The notes: generated by a model from the sequence alone, not told the origin. A stretch of DNA of 64,000 bases from Pseudomonas morbosilactucae (GCF_023241715.1 NZ_JALQCW010000058.1:1-64000); one strand, 5' to 3'. Positions 27,214 through 36,479 are shown, counted from the first letter of the stretch. Program-made: numbers and translations.

Positions 27214-27273
27214 GCCCAGACGCGGCCAGCCGTGCAAGTAACTAGGAGACAGGTGCCGTCTTGCCGACGCCTC

Positions 27274-27297
27274 TAAATGCTGGCCCCTGTGCTGCGA
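27274..27297 (+). promoter_or_regulatory. possible PvdS-type promoter of the fpv operon
   Basis: TAAAT (27274-27278), 16 bases, then CGA (27295-27297) differs from the PvdS box TAAAT-N16-CGT by one base. It lies about 190 bp upstream of fpvG. A single mismatch in so short a motif makes this tentative. Confidence 0.35.
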
Positions 27298-27362
27298 TCA
27301 AACGCCCGAAACAGGGCGCTTTAACGCCTTGAAACATTTCCTTGCATATCGAGGTTCAGGTT

Positions 27363-27380
27363 TTACGATTCTCATTCGTC
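27363..27380. promoter_or_regulatory. possible Fur box upstream of fpvG
   Basis: GATTCTCATT (27367-27376), read on the other strand as AATGAGAATC, matches the core of the Fur consensus AATGATAATC with one difference. It is about 110 bp upstream of the fpv operon. The outer parts of the 19-bp consensus fit poorly. Confidence 0.4.
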
Positions 27381-27489
27381 TTAATTAGATGCAGCCGGCC
27401 GCGTTGGCCAAGGTCATGCCCGGGGTTTTCCAACCGGGCAGACCGACGGTCCCAGCGCCGCTCCACTCCTCGAACAAGACGTGCATTCA

Positions 27490-28701
27490 ATGTCGAAGAA
27501 GTCCCGCTCGAAAATCTGGTTTCTCGTTCACAGCTGGCTGGCCTTGCCCATCTGGTTTTTTGTCCTGATTGTCTGCGTCACCGGCACCCTGGCGGTGGTC
27601 AGCCAAGAGATTGTCTGGCTGGCCAACCCGGACATCCGCGCCAGCAAGCCGTCTGACGACGCTCAGCCGTTGAGCTATGACCAGATCGTCAGTGCCATCA
27701 AAAAAGCCGAGCCCCAGACCCTGGTGCAAACCATCATCACCCCGGACGAATCACACTTCGCCCTGGACGTAAGGGTCAGCTACCCGGACGGGCGTTCGGT
27801 CACGGTCTACGTCAACCCTTACACCGGCGTCATTCAGGGCGTCAGCCCGCAGTTCAACTTCCAGGCCTTCACCCGGGCGTTGCACGGCTGGTGGCTGGTG
27901 CCCTTCACCAATGGCTTCAGCTGGGGCTGGTACCTGGTATCGATCCTGGGCCTGCCCATGCTCGCCTCGCTCGTCACTGGGCTGGTGGTCTACAAGCGTT
28001 TCTGGAAGGGCTTTTTCAAACCGACCCTGCGCTTTCGCCACGGTGCGCGGATTTTCTGGGGTGATTTCCACCGCCTGAGCGGGATTTGGTCGATCTGGTT
28101 TATCGCGGTGATTTCCATCACCGGCACTTGGTTCCTGATCCAGGCCATTCTTTCCGACAACCAGATCAGCATTTCCAGTGAACCGGTGCTGCCGGTGATC
28201 GCGCGGGAAACCGTGCCCGTCTCGGCGGACGGCAGCCCGGCCCCCATGATCGGCCTGGACCAGGCCATCAATCTGGCGACACAGAAGATCCCCGGCTTCG
28301 ACATCAGCTTTATCAGCCTGCCGAGCAACGCCTACAGCCACCTGTTTGTCGGTGGGCGTGGCTGGTACCCGTTGATGTTCCAGACCGCCAGCATCAACCC
28401 CTACAACGGTTCGGTGGACACCTCCCACCTGCTCAGCGACCGCACCGGCCTGGAGTTCGTCACCGAATCCATGCGCCCGTTGCACACCGGTGATTTCGGC
28501 GGGATCTGGATCAAGCTGATCTGGTTCTTCTTCGGCCTGCTGCTGAGCATGATGGTCCTCAGCGGCCTGCTGATCTGGACCAAGCGTACCGCCCTGGCCA
28601 CCGCCAATGCCCTCAAGCGCAGCAACAAGCCGGCCCGTGTGAAGCACGCGCAGCAACCTGCCCCAGCCCTTAATACCGAAGCCGCGGAGAGCAACCTGTG
28701 A
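27490..28701 (+). CDS. fpvG: FpvG, inner-membrane ferri-pyoverdine reductase (PepSY-TM)
   Basis: PepSY-associated transmembrane protein of 403 residues. Known FpvG is the inner-membrane reductase that reduces Fe(III) in pyoverdine in the periplasm so the iron can be released. The sequence shows an N-terminal helix after KIWFLVHSWLALPIW, a periplasmic PepSY-like region (TVYVNPYTGVIQGV), histidines in ALHGWW and DFHRLSGIWSIWF, and a last helix near residue 350. It opens an operon of eight genes in the order fpvG-H-J-K-C-D-E-F. I chose the ATG at 27490; a GTG three codons upstream is possible. Confidence 0.88.
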   Translation: MSKKSRSKIWFLVHSWLALPIWFFVLIVCVTGTLAVVSQEIVWLANPDIRASKPSDDAQPLSYDQIVSAIKKAEPQTLVQTIITPDESHFALDVRVSYPDGRSVTVYVNPYTGVIQGVSPQFNFQAFTRALHGWWLVPFTNGFSWGWYLVSILGLPMLASLVTGLVVYKRFWKGFFKPTLRFRHGARIFWGDFHRLSGIWSIWFIAVISITGTWFLIQAILSDNQISISSEPVLPVIARETVPVSADGSPAPMIGLDQAINLATQKIPGFDISFISLPSNAYSHLFVGGRGWYPLMFQTASINPYNGSVDTSHLLSDRTGLEFVTESMRPLHTGDFGGIWIKLIWFFFGLLLSMMVLSGLLIWTKRTALATANALKRSNKPARVKHAQQPAPALNTEAAESNL

Positions 28702-29240
28702 GCAAGGCAACCCCCGCAGCACCGACCTCGGGCCTGAGCCAGCTCTGGCACAAATGGCGCTTCCACCTGAACATCCTGCTGTTGCTGATCCCCCTGGGCT
28801 TTATGCCCAAGTACTTTTCCGACGCGGCGCTGTTCCGCGGTGAAAGCGGCCTGGGCGAGCGGGACGTCGGCAGCGTCCAGGTCGGCCCCTGGAGCCTGCG
28901 CCTGGCGGAACTGCGCAACGAGGCTCCGCGCCTCAATGGTCCGGCCGGCTACATGAAAAGCTTCAACGCAGCCCTGTGTGACACCTGCACCCAGCAGGTC
29001 AAGGCCACCTACCTGCGCATCGGCAAACCCCGGAGCCTGCGCGCCGCCGGAGTGATCTTCTTTGGCACCCCATACCGCATGGGCGCGACGTTGCCGATTC
29101 CGGAAAAAACCAAACCCGACGCCGAGCTGTGGATCACCATGGAAGGCTGGGACGGCAGCATGCACCAGGCGGCTATCCCCCTGAGCCAGGCGTCCCCGGC
29201 CACCATTGCCTGGCTCACCAAACAAGGAGGCAAACCATGA
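28698..29240 (+). CDS. fpvH: FpvH, membrane-anchored accessory protein
   Basis: A 180-residue protein starting at a GTG that overlaps the fpvG stop. One membrane helix (LNILLLLIPLGFMPKYF, about residues 25-42) is followed by a periplasmic domain with paired cysteines ALCDTCTQQ. FpvH works with FpvG, FpvJ and FpvK in reducing pyoverdine-bound iron, and its presence increases FpvG activity. The identification rests mainly on gene order, which matches PA2403-PA2410 of P. aeruginosa. Confidence 0.8.
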   Translation: MSKATPAAPTSGLSQLWHKWRFHLNILLLLIPLGFMPKYFSDAALFRGESGLGERDVGSVQVGPWSLRLAELRNEAPRLNGPAGYMKSFNAALCDTCTQQVKATYLRIGKPRSLRAAGVIFFGTPYRMGATLPIPEKTKPDAELWITMEGWDGSMHQAAIPLSQASPATIAWLTKQGGKP

Positions 29241-29584
29241 TTTTCGCCGCACCTAACCACCGCCTGCGGCGGCTCGGCGCCCTCGCCCTGCTGCTGTTGA
29301 GCACAGGCTTTTGCAGCCAGGTCCTGGCCCACAACCCGATGTGCGAATGCAAGGAGATCGAGGGTGAGCAAATTCGTTGTACAGGCGGTTTTTCCGACGG
29401 CAGCGGCGCACCCGGAGTGACCCTGGACGTGATCGGCTATGACGAAACCATCCTGGTCCCGGGCAAGCTGGGCAGCGACTCGACCCTGACCTTCAAGAAA
29501 CCGTCGGCCGAGTTCTATGTATTGTTCGATGCGGGCCCCGGCCACGTGGTCGAGATCGACCAAGCGGATATCGAGGCCCCATGA
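29237..29584 (+). CDS. fpvJ: FpvJ, small exported accessory protein
   Basis: A 115-residue exported protein with a signal peptide ending near QVLA, then HNPMCECKEIEGEQIRCTGG with three cysteines. The remainder resembles a small beta-sandwich (GVTLDVIGYDETILVPGKLG). It is coupled to fpvH (ATGA overlap) and to fpvK (4-bp overlap). It is part of the fpvGHJK set that supports periplasmic iron release from pyoverdine; the cysteines near the N-terminus suggest metal or redox contact, which is inference. Confidence 0.78.
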   Translation: MIFAAPNHRLRRLGALALLLLSTGFCSQVLAHNPMCECKEIEGEQIRCTGGFSDGSGAPGVTLDVIGYDETILVPGKLGSDSTLTFKKPSAEFYVLFDAGPGHVVEIDQADIEAP

Positions 29585-30153
29585 ACAGCCCCACCACCCA
29601 CGTCGTACGCCCCGCCGGTGCCGGCCACGAAACCCTGTATGTCCTGCTGTTGTGCCTGTTGATCCTCACCGTCTCCGGCTCCGTGGTGCTGTGGCACGGT
29701 GAAACCCAGGAGGTCAGTGCCGTGGCCAGCCATCAATTGGATGCCCGGCGCGACCTGAGCGCCTCCGAGCAAGGCATCTACGCCGACCTGCGGGTAACCC
29801 TGGATGAGATCCGCCTGCTGCGCGAAGACACCCAGGCCTTGCCCGCGCCCAAGGAGTTGGCCGCCGAAGGCTTTGCCCCCTTCGCCCAGGACGCCAGTTC
29901 GGTCAGCCGCGGCGATCATCAATGGCAATTGCTAGACCAGGCCTATGTCGGACTGAGCAACGACCCGCAAGTCGCCGGTTCCTTCGTCATGCGTATCAGC
30001 GCTCAAGACAGTGACCAGCCGGACATCTGGCTCAATCGCAGCCCCTCCCTCAGCGCCCCCGACGACCTCAGTGACAGCGCGCTGACCAGCGCCGGCTGGA
30101 AGCAGGTCATCGCCCAATACGATGCCGGTGTGACTCGCCAGCATCGCCACTGA
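29581..30153 (+). CDS. fpvK: FpvK, inner-membrane accessory protein
   Basis: A 190-residue protein with one N-terminal membrane helix (TLYVLLLCLLILTVSGSVVL, about residues 18-38) and a soluble periplasmic part. The soluble part has a helical stretch (YADLRVTLDEIRLLREDTQ) and a small domain ending VTRQHRH. By position it is FpvK, the fourth member of the reductase complex. Its start overlaps the fpvJ stop by 4 bp; fpvC follows after 34 bp with its own ribosome site. Confidence 0.78.
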   Translation: MNSPTTHVVRPAGAGHETLYVLLLCLLILTVSGSVVLWHGETQEVSAVASHQLDARRDLSASEQGIYADLRVTLDEIRLLREDTQALPAPKELAAEGFAPFAQDASSVSRGDHQWQLLDQAYVGLSNDPQVAGSFVMRISAQDSDQPDIWLNRSPSLSAPDDLSDSALTSAGWKQVIAQYDAGVTRQHRH

Positions 30154-30187
30154 ACCCACGCATTCACCGAGAGAAGACCGCTAGCCC

Positions 30188-31117
30188 ATGCCTACTCCAT
30201 CGCAACGTCGCCCGCTGCTGCGGGTGCTGCTGGTCAGCCTGCTGGCCCTGCTGCTCAGCCCCCTGGCCAGCGCCGACCAGGCCAAGCGCCTGCGCATCGG
30301 CATCACCCTGCACCCTTACTACAGCTACGTCGCCAATATCGTCGGCGACAAGGCCGAAGTGGTGCCGCTGATTCCTGCCGGCTTCAACCCCCACGCCTAC
30401 GAGCCCCGGGCCGAAGACATCAAGCGCATCAGCGGGCTGGACGTGGTGGTACTCAATGGCGTGGGTCACGATGACTTCGCCGACCGCATGATCGCCGCCA
30501 GCGAGCGTCCGGACATCCCAGTGATCGAAGCCAACGAAAACGTGCCGCTGCTGGCCGCCACCGGCGTTGCCGCCAGGGGCGCCGGCAAGGTGGTCAACCC
30601 TCACACCTTCCTGTCGATCAGCGCGTCCATCGCCCAGGTCAACAACATCGCCCGTGAGCTGGGCAAGATGGACCCGGCCAACGCCAAGACTTACACCCAG
30701 AACGCCCGGGCCTACGGCAAGCGCCTGCGGCAGATGCGGGCCGACGCCCTGGCCAAGCTGACCCAGGCGCCCAACGCCGACCTGCGAGTGGCCACAGTGC
30801 ATGCCGCTTACGACTACCTGCTACGTGAGTTCGGCCTGGAGGTGACGGCGGTCGTGGAACCGGCCCATGGCATCGAACCCAGCCCCAGCCAGTTGAAGAA
30901 GACCATCGACCAACTGCGCGAACTGGACGTCAAAGTGATCTTCTCCGAGATGGATTTCCCCTCCACCTATGTGGAAACCATCCAGCGCGAATCCGGGGTC
31001 AAGCTGTACCCGCTGTCGCACATTTCCTACGGCGAATACACCGCCGACAAATACGAAAAGGAAATGACCGGCAACCTCAACACCGTGGTCCGGGCGATCC
31101 AGGAGTCAGGCGCATGA
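30188..31117 (+). CDS. fpvC: FpvC, periplasmic iron-binding protein (ZnuA/TroA family)
   Basis: Metal ABC-transporter binding protein of 309 residues with a signal peptide cleaved near ASA-DQ. Family residues include LHPYYSYVANIVGD, the metal-site histidine in GFNPHAYEP, the VVNPHTFLS histidine and AHGIEPSPSQLKKTI. FpvC captures the Fe(II) released from pyoverdine and delivers it to the FpvDE transporter; together with FpvF it also contacts pyoverdine. It overlaps fpvD by 4 bp. Confidence 0.88.
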   Translation: MPTPSQRRPLLRVLLVSLLALLLSPLASADQAKRLRIGITLHPYYSYVANIVGDKAEVVPLIPAGFNPHAYEPRAEDIKRISGLDVVVLNGVGHDDFADRMIAASERPDIPVIEANENVPLLAATGVAARGAGKVVNPHTFLSISASIAQVNNIARELGKMDPANAKTYTQNARAYGKRLRQMRADALAKLTQAPNADLRVATVHAAYDYLLREFGLEVTAVVEPAHGIEPSPSQLKKTIDQLRELDVKVIFSEMDFPSTYVETIQRESGVKLYPLSHISYGEYTADKYEKEMTGNLNTVVRAIQESGA

Positions 31118-31869
31118 CCGCTCGTGAACCCCTCACTCGTGGCCCGGCCATCGAGTTCGACCACGTCAGCCTGACCCTCGGCCGCACCACCATCCTCGAC
31201 CAGGTGAACTTCCAGGTGCAGCCAGGCACGGTGCACGCCTTGGTCGGCCCCAACGGCGGCGGCAAGAGTTCGCTGATCAAGACCCTGCTCGGGCAAATGC
31301 CCCATCAGGGCCAGCTGCGCCTGCAATGGCCCACCGAACCCGGGGTGATCGGCTACGTGCCGCAGGCCTTGGAGTTCGATCGTGGCTTGCCCATGACCGT
31401 CGACGACTTCATGGCCGCCATGTGCCAGCGCCGCCCGGCGTTCCTTGGCCTCAGCCGCCATTACGCCAAGGCCATCGGCGAGGCCCTGGAACGGGTCGGC
31501 ATGCAGGACAAGCGCAAGCGGCGCATGGGCGCCTTGTCCGGCGGCGAACGGCAGCGGGTGCTGCTGGCCCAGGGGCTGATCCCGGCCCCACAACTGCTGG
31601 TACTGGACGAACCCATGTCGGCCCTCGATGAGGCCGGCATCCAGGTCTTCGAACGCCTGCTCAACGACTGGCGCCAGAGCGGCATCACCCTGCTGTGGAT
31701 CGAACACGACCTGGAGGCCGTAGGCCGCCTGGCGGACCGGGTCACCGGGCTCAATCGCCGCGTATTGTTCGACGGCCCGGCGCGCCAGACCCTGACCCCG
31801 GAGCGCCTGCTGAGCCTGTTCTCCACCCATCCTCGTGCTGTGGACACGGCCGCTGGGAGTGCTGCCTGA
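31114..31869 (+). CDS. fpvD: FpvD, ABC transporter ATPase
   Basis: ATP-binding subunit of 251 residues for the iron transporter FpvCDEF. Walker A is GPNGGGKSS (about residue 45), the Q-loop is VPQALEF, the signature is LSGGERQRV and Walker B is LLVLDEPMSALD. The family is the manganese/zinc/iron group. The start overlaps fpvC and the stop overlaps fpvE (TGATG), so the three proteins are translationally coupled. Confidence 0.9.
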   Translation: MTAREPLTRGPAIEFDHVSLTLGRTTILDQVNFQVQPGTVHALVGPNGGGKSSLIKTLLGQMPHQGQLRLQWPTEPGVIGYVPQALEFDRGLPMTVDDFMAAMCQRRPAFLGLSRHYAKAIGEALERVGMQDKRKRRMGALSGGERQRVLLAQGLIPAPQLLVLDEPMSALDEAGIQVFERLLNDWRQSGITLLWIEHDLEAVGRLADRVTGLNRRVLFDGPARQTLTPERLLSLFSTHPRAVDTAAGSAA

Positions 31870-32768
31870 TGAGCTATGAAGCCTTTCGTCTGATGATCCA
31901 GGGCTGGGCCTCTTCGGGTTACCTGCCCGAAGCCCTGGCCTATGGTTTTGTCGTCAACGCCCTGCTCGCCGGTCTGCTGATCGGCCCTGTGCTGGGCGGC
32001 CTGGGCACCCTGGTGGTGGTCAAACGCTTTGCCTTTTTCTCCGAAGCCGTGGGGCACGCAGCCTTGACCGGCGTGGCCGTGGGCATTCTGCTCGGCGAAC
32101 CCTACACCGGCCCTTACGGCAGCCTGTTCGGGTACTGCCTGCTGTTCGGCATTCTCCTCAACTACCTGCGCAACCGCACCGGCTTGGCACCGGACACCCT
32201 GATCGGGGTGTTCCTCTCAGTCTCCCTGGCCCTGGGTGCCAGCCTGCTGCTGATTCTGGCGGGCAAAATCAACGTGCACATCCTGGAGAACGTCCTGTTT
32301 GGTTCGGTGCTCACGGTCAACGGCAATGACCTGCTGGTGCTGCTGGTGGTGGGCGCACTGGTGCTGGGCCTGAGCCTGCCGCTGTACAACCGCATCATGC
32401 TGGCCAGCTTCAACCCGCAACTGGCAGCAGTACGTGGCGTGGCGGTGAAGTCCCTGGACTACCTGTTCGTGATCCTCGTGACCCTGATCACCGTGGCGGC
32501 CGTGAAGGTCATCGGCGCGATCCTGGTGGGCGCCCTGCTGGTGATTCCAGCGGCGGCTGCACGCTTGCTGAGCCAGTCACTGAAAGGCTTTTTCTGGATT
32601 TCGGTCGCCATCGCCACGGTCAGCACCTTGTGCGGCATCCTGCTGCCGATCGTCTTCGACCTGCCCGTGCCCTCCGGCGCCGCGATCATTCTGGTGGCCG
32701 GCATCGCCTTCGCCCTGGCCGCGATTGCCCGCGGCACCGTCCCCAGCCTCAAAGGGAATATCGGATAA
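31869..32768 (+). CDS. fpvE: FpvE, metal ABC transporter permease
   Basis: Inner-membrane permease of 299 residues from the ABC-3 (ZnuB/MntB) family, with about eight helices. Family segments are SEAVGHAALTGVAVGILLG near residue 58 and GAILVGALLVIPAAAARLL near residue 218. It forms the channel of the FpvDE transporter that brings iron released from pyoverdine into the cytoplasm. It ends directly at the fpvF start. Confidence 0.9.
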   Translation: MSYEAFRLMIQGWASSGYLPEALAYGFVVNALLAGLLIGPVLGGLGTLVVVKRFAFFSEAVGHAALTGVAVGILLGEPYTGPYGSLFGYCLLFGILLNYLRNRTGLAPDTLIGVFLSVSLALGASLLLILAGKINVHILENVLFGSVLTVNGNDLLVLLVVGALVLGLSLPLYNRIMLASFNPQLAAVRGVAVKSLDYLFVILVTLITVAAVKVIGAILVGALLVIPAAAARLLSQSLKGFFWISVAIATVSTLCGILLPIVFDLPVPSGAAIILVAGIAFALAAIARGTVPSLKGNIG

Positions 32769-33737
32769 ATGCACAGTTCCTTGCGTCACCTGACATTGGC
32801 CTTGGCCCTCGCCGGCTTGGGCAACACCGCACTGGCACAGGACCGTTACGAGCCCATGCGCATGCTGGCCAGCAATGGTTTGGGCAATACCGCACGGCAC
32901 GCCGCCAAGAGCAGCCCGGCGCCGACGGTGCTCGCGTCCCTGCCCGTGACCTACGGCCTGGCCCAGCACCTGCTGCAAGGCACCGAGGTCAAGCTGGAAC
33001 GGGCCGCCCCGGGCAACCTTCCGGGCTCACGGCAAACCGCCTACTTCACCGGGCGCGGCGCGCCGGCCCTGCACAAACTGGCCCTGCAAGCGGATGCGGT
33101 GATCGGCCTGCGCTCCATCTGGCCCGATGACCCGCTGTACCCCAATGCCCGGCGCAGCAACATCCGCATCATTGAAGTGGACGCCGCGCGGCCGGTGGAT
33201 GGAGCCCTGCCGGGCATCGCCGTGCAACCGGGAAAAACCGATGGCCTCAACAGCCAGCCCTGGCAGACCAGCAACAACCTTGGGCGCATGGGCGATGTGC
33301 TGGCAGCGGACCTTTCGCGCCTGGCGCCTGAAGCCAAACCGAAGATCGACGCCAACCTGGCCGCGCTGAAACAGCGCCTGCTCAAGCTCAGTGCCGAGAG
33401 CGAGGCGCGCCTGGGCGAAGCAGACAACCTGAGCGTGCTGAGCCTCAGCGATCATTTCGGCTACCTGGCCAGCGGGCTGAACCTGGAGATGGTCGCGGTG
33501 GATGCCCGTGCCGACAACGAATGGACCCCCGAGGCCCTGAAAGCACTGGAAACCCAGCTCAAAGACAACGATGTGGCGCTGGTGCTGCATCACCGCCAGC
33601 CGTCGGATGCCGTGAAGGCAGCCATCAGTGCCGCCGGCAGCCAGTTGCTGGTGCTGAAAACCGACAGCGACGATCCACTGGCCGAGCTGGAGGGCAACAT
33701 CCAGCAAATCACCACCGCCCTCAACGCCAAATCCTGA
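32769..33737 (+). CDS. fpvF: FpvF, periplasmic binding protein of the pyoverdine-iron system
   Basis: A second ZnuA/TroA-like binding protein of 322 residues, with a signal peptide cleaved near ALA-QD. It is more divergent than FpvC: the metal histidines of the family are largely absent, while segments such as LSVLSLSDHFGYLASGLNLE and DVALVLHHRQPSDAV are retained. Known FpvF binds pyoverdine together with FpvC rather than free metal, which fits. It is the last gene of the operon and its ATG follows the fpvE TAA directly. Confidence 0.87.
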   Translation: MHSSLRHLTLALALAGLGNTALAQDRYEPMRMLASNGLGNTARHAAKSSPAPTVLASLPVTYGLAQHLLQGTEVKLERAAPGNLPGSRQTAYFTGRGAPALHKLALQADAVIGLRSIWPDDPLYPNARRSNIRIIEVDAARPVDGALPGIAVQPGKTDGLNSQPWQTSNNLGRMGDVLAADLSRLAPEAKPKIDANLAALKQRLLKLSAESEARLGEADNLSVLSLSDHFGYLASGLNLEMVAVDARADNEWTPEALKALETQLKDNDVALVLHHRQPSDAVKAAISAAGSQLLVLKTDSDDPLAELEGNIQQITTALNAKS

Positions 33738-33867
33738 CGACCTCGCAGTCAAAGCCTGTCGCCGGCGCCCAGCCCGGTGGCAGGCTTACACAATCCCTCA
33801 AGAATTGCTCCGCGCCTGAATGCTAACCTGCCGCTTGCCCTCAAGGACCGACAGGAAGCCAACCCCC

Positions 33868-34694
33868 ATGAGCGACTACCTCAAGCTCAATCAAGCCAAC
33901 TGGGACGAGCGCGCGCCGTTGCACGCGGCGTCCAAGGAATACGCGTTCCAGCGCTATATCGATGACCCCCATCACCTGTCCTGCGTGGTGCGTTTTGACT
34001 TGCCCCTGCTGGGGGATATCCGTGGGCTGCGGGCATTGCATCTGCAATGCCATATCGGCACCGACACCCTGTCCCTGGCCCGCCTGGGCGCGCAGATGAG
34101 CGGGCTGGATTTCTCCGCAGCATCCCTGATCGAGGCGCGACATCTGGCCGAGCGCTGCGGCACGTCGATCGACTATGTCGAATCCGATGTCTATGCCGCC
34201 GCCGAGGCCTTGCCGACCGGTAGTTTCGACCTGGTCTACACCGGCATCGGCGCCCTGTGCTGGCTGCCCAGCATCGACCGCTGGGCGCACAACGTCAGTA
34301 CCCTGCTCAAGCCCGGCGGCCGGCTGTTCCTGCGCGATGGCATCCCATGATGATGAGCATCAATGAAGACCGTCACGACGCCCTGGTGGTGGACCGGCCC
34401 TACTTCGAACAGCCCCAGCCCATGAGCTGGAACGATGACAGCACCTACGTCGAAACCTCGGTGCGACTCAAGGCGACCCAGAGCTATGAGTGGAACCACG
34501 GCCTGGGCGAAGTCATCAGTGCGCTGCTCAAGCACGGCCTGCAGATCACCGGGCTGGTGGAGCACCAGAGCATTCCGTGGGAGGCGCTGCCTGGGCAGAT
34601 GGTCTGCGACGAGCAGGAGGAATGGCACCTCAAGGATGCGCCGTGGCGCTTGCCCCTGAGCTACACCTTGCAGGCCTGCAAACCCAAGGGCTGA
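33868..34694 (+). pseudogene. class-I SAM-dependent methyltransferase, frameshifted
   Basis: The frame from MSDYLKLNQANWDERAPLH carries the SAM site (LRALHLQCHIGTDTLSLARLGAQMSGLDFS) and runs to a premature TGA at 34348. The expected continuation (MMMSINEDRHDALVVDRPYF to LPLSYTLQACKPKG) is in the next frame to 34694. One base, probably a C, is missing at about 34341 (GATGGCATCCC for GATGGCCATCCC). Repaired, the protein would be about 275 residues, the usual length for this family. The substrate is unknown. The lesion may be a sequencing error. Confidence 0.75.
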
Positions 34695-34706
34695 AACCCC
34701 GGCGAC

Positions 34707-34745
34707 AAAAAAGCCCGCGGCACCTCAGGGTGCGGCGGGCTTTTT
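34707..34745. terminator. bidirectional intrinsic terminator
   Basis: Arms GCCCGC/GCGGGC around GGCACCTCAGGGTGC, with AAAAAA before and TTTTT after, form an intrinsic terminator for both strands. It ends the methyltransferase transcript from the left and the MbtH-like transcript from the right. Confidence 0.88.
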
Positions 34746-34760
34746 CATGGGGTCGACGAC

Positions 34761-34985
34761 TCAGTTGGCGGCGGCCTGCTGGTCCATCTTCTGCCGCAGG
34801 CTCAGGGGCCGCATGTCGGTCCAGACTTCTTCGATGTAGGCCAGGCATTCCTTTTTCAGGCCGCTCTTGCCCACGGTGCGCCAGCCTTCCGGCACAGCCT
34901 TGTAATCCGGCCAGATCGAATACTGCTCCTCGTGGTTGACCACTACCTGAAAGAGGATGTCCTCGCGGTCAAATACTGAAGTCAT
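34761..34985 (-). CDS. MbtH-like protein of the pyoverdine locus
   Basis: A 74-residue MbtH-fold protein with the full signature: [28 protein letters not shown] and [18 protein letters not shown]. MbtH proteins bind NRPS adenylation domains and are needed for their folding or activity; here the partner should be the pyoverdine synthetases, including PvdL. It corresponds to PA2412 by position next to pvdH. It has its own perfect PvdS box (35046-35069) overlapping the end of pvdH. Confidence 0.93.
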   Translation of the reverse strand: MTSVFDREDILFQVVVNHEEQYSIWPDYKAVPEGWRTVGKSGLKKECLAYIEEVWTDMRPLSLRQKMDQQAAAN

Positions 34986-35045
34986 TGCTTGTCTCCATCG
35001 CTATAGGGTTGCCTGCGCCCACGGCACAGCGCTTGTGTAGAAGGA

Positions 35046-35069
35046 ACGGATCAGCCCGGCAAAAATTTA
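35046..35069 (-). promoter_or_regulatory. PvdS-dependent promoter of the MbtH-like gene
   Basis: On the minus strand, TAAAT (35069-35065), exactly 16 bases, then CGT (35048-35046) matches the PvdS iron-starvation box. The TAAAT contains the TAA stop codon of pvdH. Transcription would start near 35039, about 55 bases before the MbtH-like gene. Confidence 0.8.
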
Positions 35070-36479
35070 CAGGCTGGCCACGGCGGCGGCCACGGCCTTG
35101 CTGAAGATCTCCGCCACCTGATCGATTTCGGCGGCGCTGATCACCAGCGGCGGCAGGAAGCGCACCACGCTGCCGTGGCGCCCACCCAGTTCAAGGATCA
35201 GGCCGCGCTTGAGGCACTCGCGCTGCACCAAAGGCGCCAGTTTGCTGAAATACGGCGGATGGCCCTGGGCATCCAGGGCGCCGCTCGGGTCCACCAGCTC
35301 GACGCCGAGCATCAGCCCGCGCCCCCGGATATCCCCCAACTGCGGGTAATCGCGCTGCAGGATCAGCAAGTGCTCGCGCAGGCGGTCACCCATGGCGGCC
35401 GCGTGCTCGGGCAGGCGCTGTTCCTTGAGGTAGCGCATCACCGCAGAACCGGTGGCCATGGCCATCTGATTGCCGCGGAAGGTGCCGGCGTGGGCGCCGG
35501 GCAGCCAGGTGTCGAGCCAGTCGCGGTAGACCATCACCGCCATCGGCAGGCTGCCACCAATGGCCTTGGACATCACCACCACATCGGGAATGATCCCCGC
35601 GTGCTCAAAGGCGAACATCTTGCCGGTGCGGCCGAAACCACTCTGGATCTCGTCGAGAATCAAGGCCACCCCGGCCTCCTCGGTAATCCGCCGCAGCCCG
35701 CGCAGCCAGTCCAGGTCCGCCGGGATCACTCCGCCTTCGCCCTGCACCGCCTCGACGATCACCGCCGCTGGCAACTGCACGCCGGCTTCCGGGTCCTTGA
35801 GCAGGTTTTCCAGGTAATGCAGGTTGACCTTGACCCCTTCCGCGCCGCCCAGCCCGAAGGGGCAGCGGTAGTCGTACGGGTACGGCAGGAACTGCACACC
35901 ATTGCTCAGCAAACCGGCAATCGGCCGCTTGGCCCCCAGGTTGCCCATCAGGCTCAGGGCGCCCTGGCTCATGCCGTGGTAGCCGCCCTGGAATGACAAC
36001 ACCGTGCTGCGGCCAGTGGCGGTGCGCACCAGCTTCAGCGCGGCTTCCACGGCGTCGGTGCCGGTGGGGCCGCAGAACTGGATCTTGGCCTCGGCCGCCA
36101 GCTCAGCGGGCAACAGGCCGAACAGGTCCTGGACGAACTGGTCCTTGACCGGGGTGGTCAGGTCCAGGGTCAGCAGCGGTAGCTCGTCGGCCAGCACTTG
36201 CTGGATCGCCGCGATCACCACCGGGTGGTTATGCCCCAGGGCCAGGGTGCCGGCACCGGCCAGGCAGTCGATAAAACGTCGGCCTTCAACGTCTTCGACG
36301 TGAATCCCGCGCGCCCGTTTGAGGGCCAGGGGAATGCGCCGCGGGTAGCTGCGGGCATTGGACTCCTGGCGGTTCTGGCGGGCCAGCAGAGGCGACTCGG
36401 TGAACTGATACAGGGTTTCCGCCGGTGCGGGGCTAAGGCCCACGGCCGGGTCTTGGATAAGGCTGGTAACGGCTGACAT
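35067..36479 (-). CDS. pvdH: L-2,4-diaminobutyrate:2-oxoglutarate aminotransferase PvdH
   Basis: PLP-dependent class-III aminotransferase of 470 residues, essentially the PvdH length. It makes L-2,4-diaminobutyrate from aspartate semialdehyde for the chromophore precursor of pyoverdine. Visible are the PLP-binding [27 protein letters not shown], the aspartate in [20 protein letters not shown] and the Schiff-base lysine in [13 protein letters not shown] chose the ATG at 36479 ([10 protein letters not shown]), which gives a family-length product and lies about 90 bases after a perfect PvdS box; open frame continues upstream. Confidence 0.93.
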   Translation of the reverse strand: MSAVTSLIQDPAVGLSPAPAETLYQFTESPLLARQNRQESNARSYPRRIPLALKRARGIHVEDVEGRRFIDCLAGAGTLALGHNHPVVIAAIQQVLADELPLLTLDLTTPVKDQFVQDLFGLLPAELAAEAKIQFCGPTGTDAVEAALKLVRTATGRSTVLSFQGGYHGMSQGALSLMGNLGAKRPIAGLLSNGVQFLPYPYDYRCPFGLGGAEGVKVNLHYLENLLKDPEAGVQLPAAVIVEAVQGEGGVIPADLDWLRGLRRITEEAGVALILDEIQSGFGRTGKMFAFEHAGIIPDVVVMSKAIGGSLPMAVMVYRDWLDTWLPGAHAGTFRGNQMAMATGSAVMRYLKEQRLPEHAAAMGDRLREHLLILQRDYPQLGDIRGRGLMLGVELVDPSGALDAQGHPPYFSKLAPLVQRECLKRGLILELGGRHGSVVRFLPPLVISAAEIDQVAEIFSKAVAAAVASL

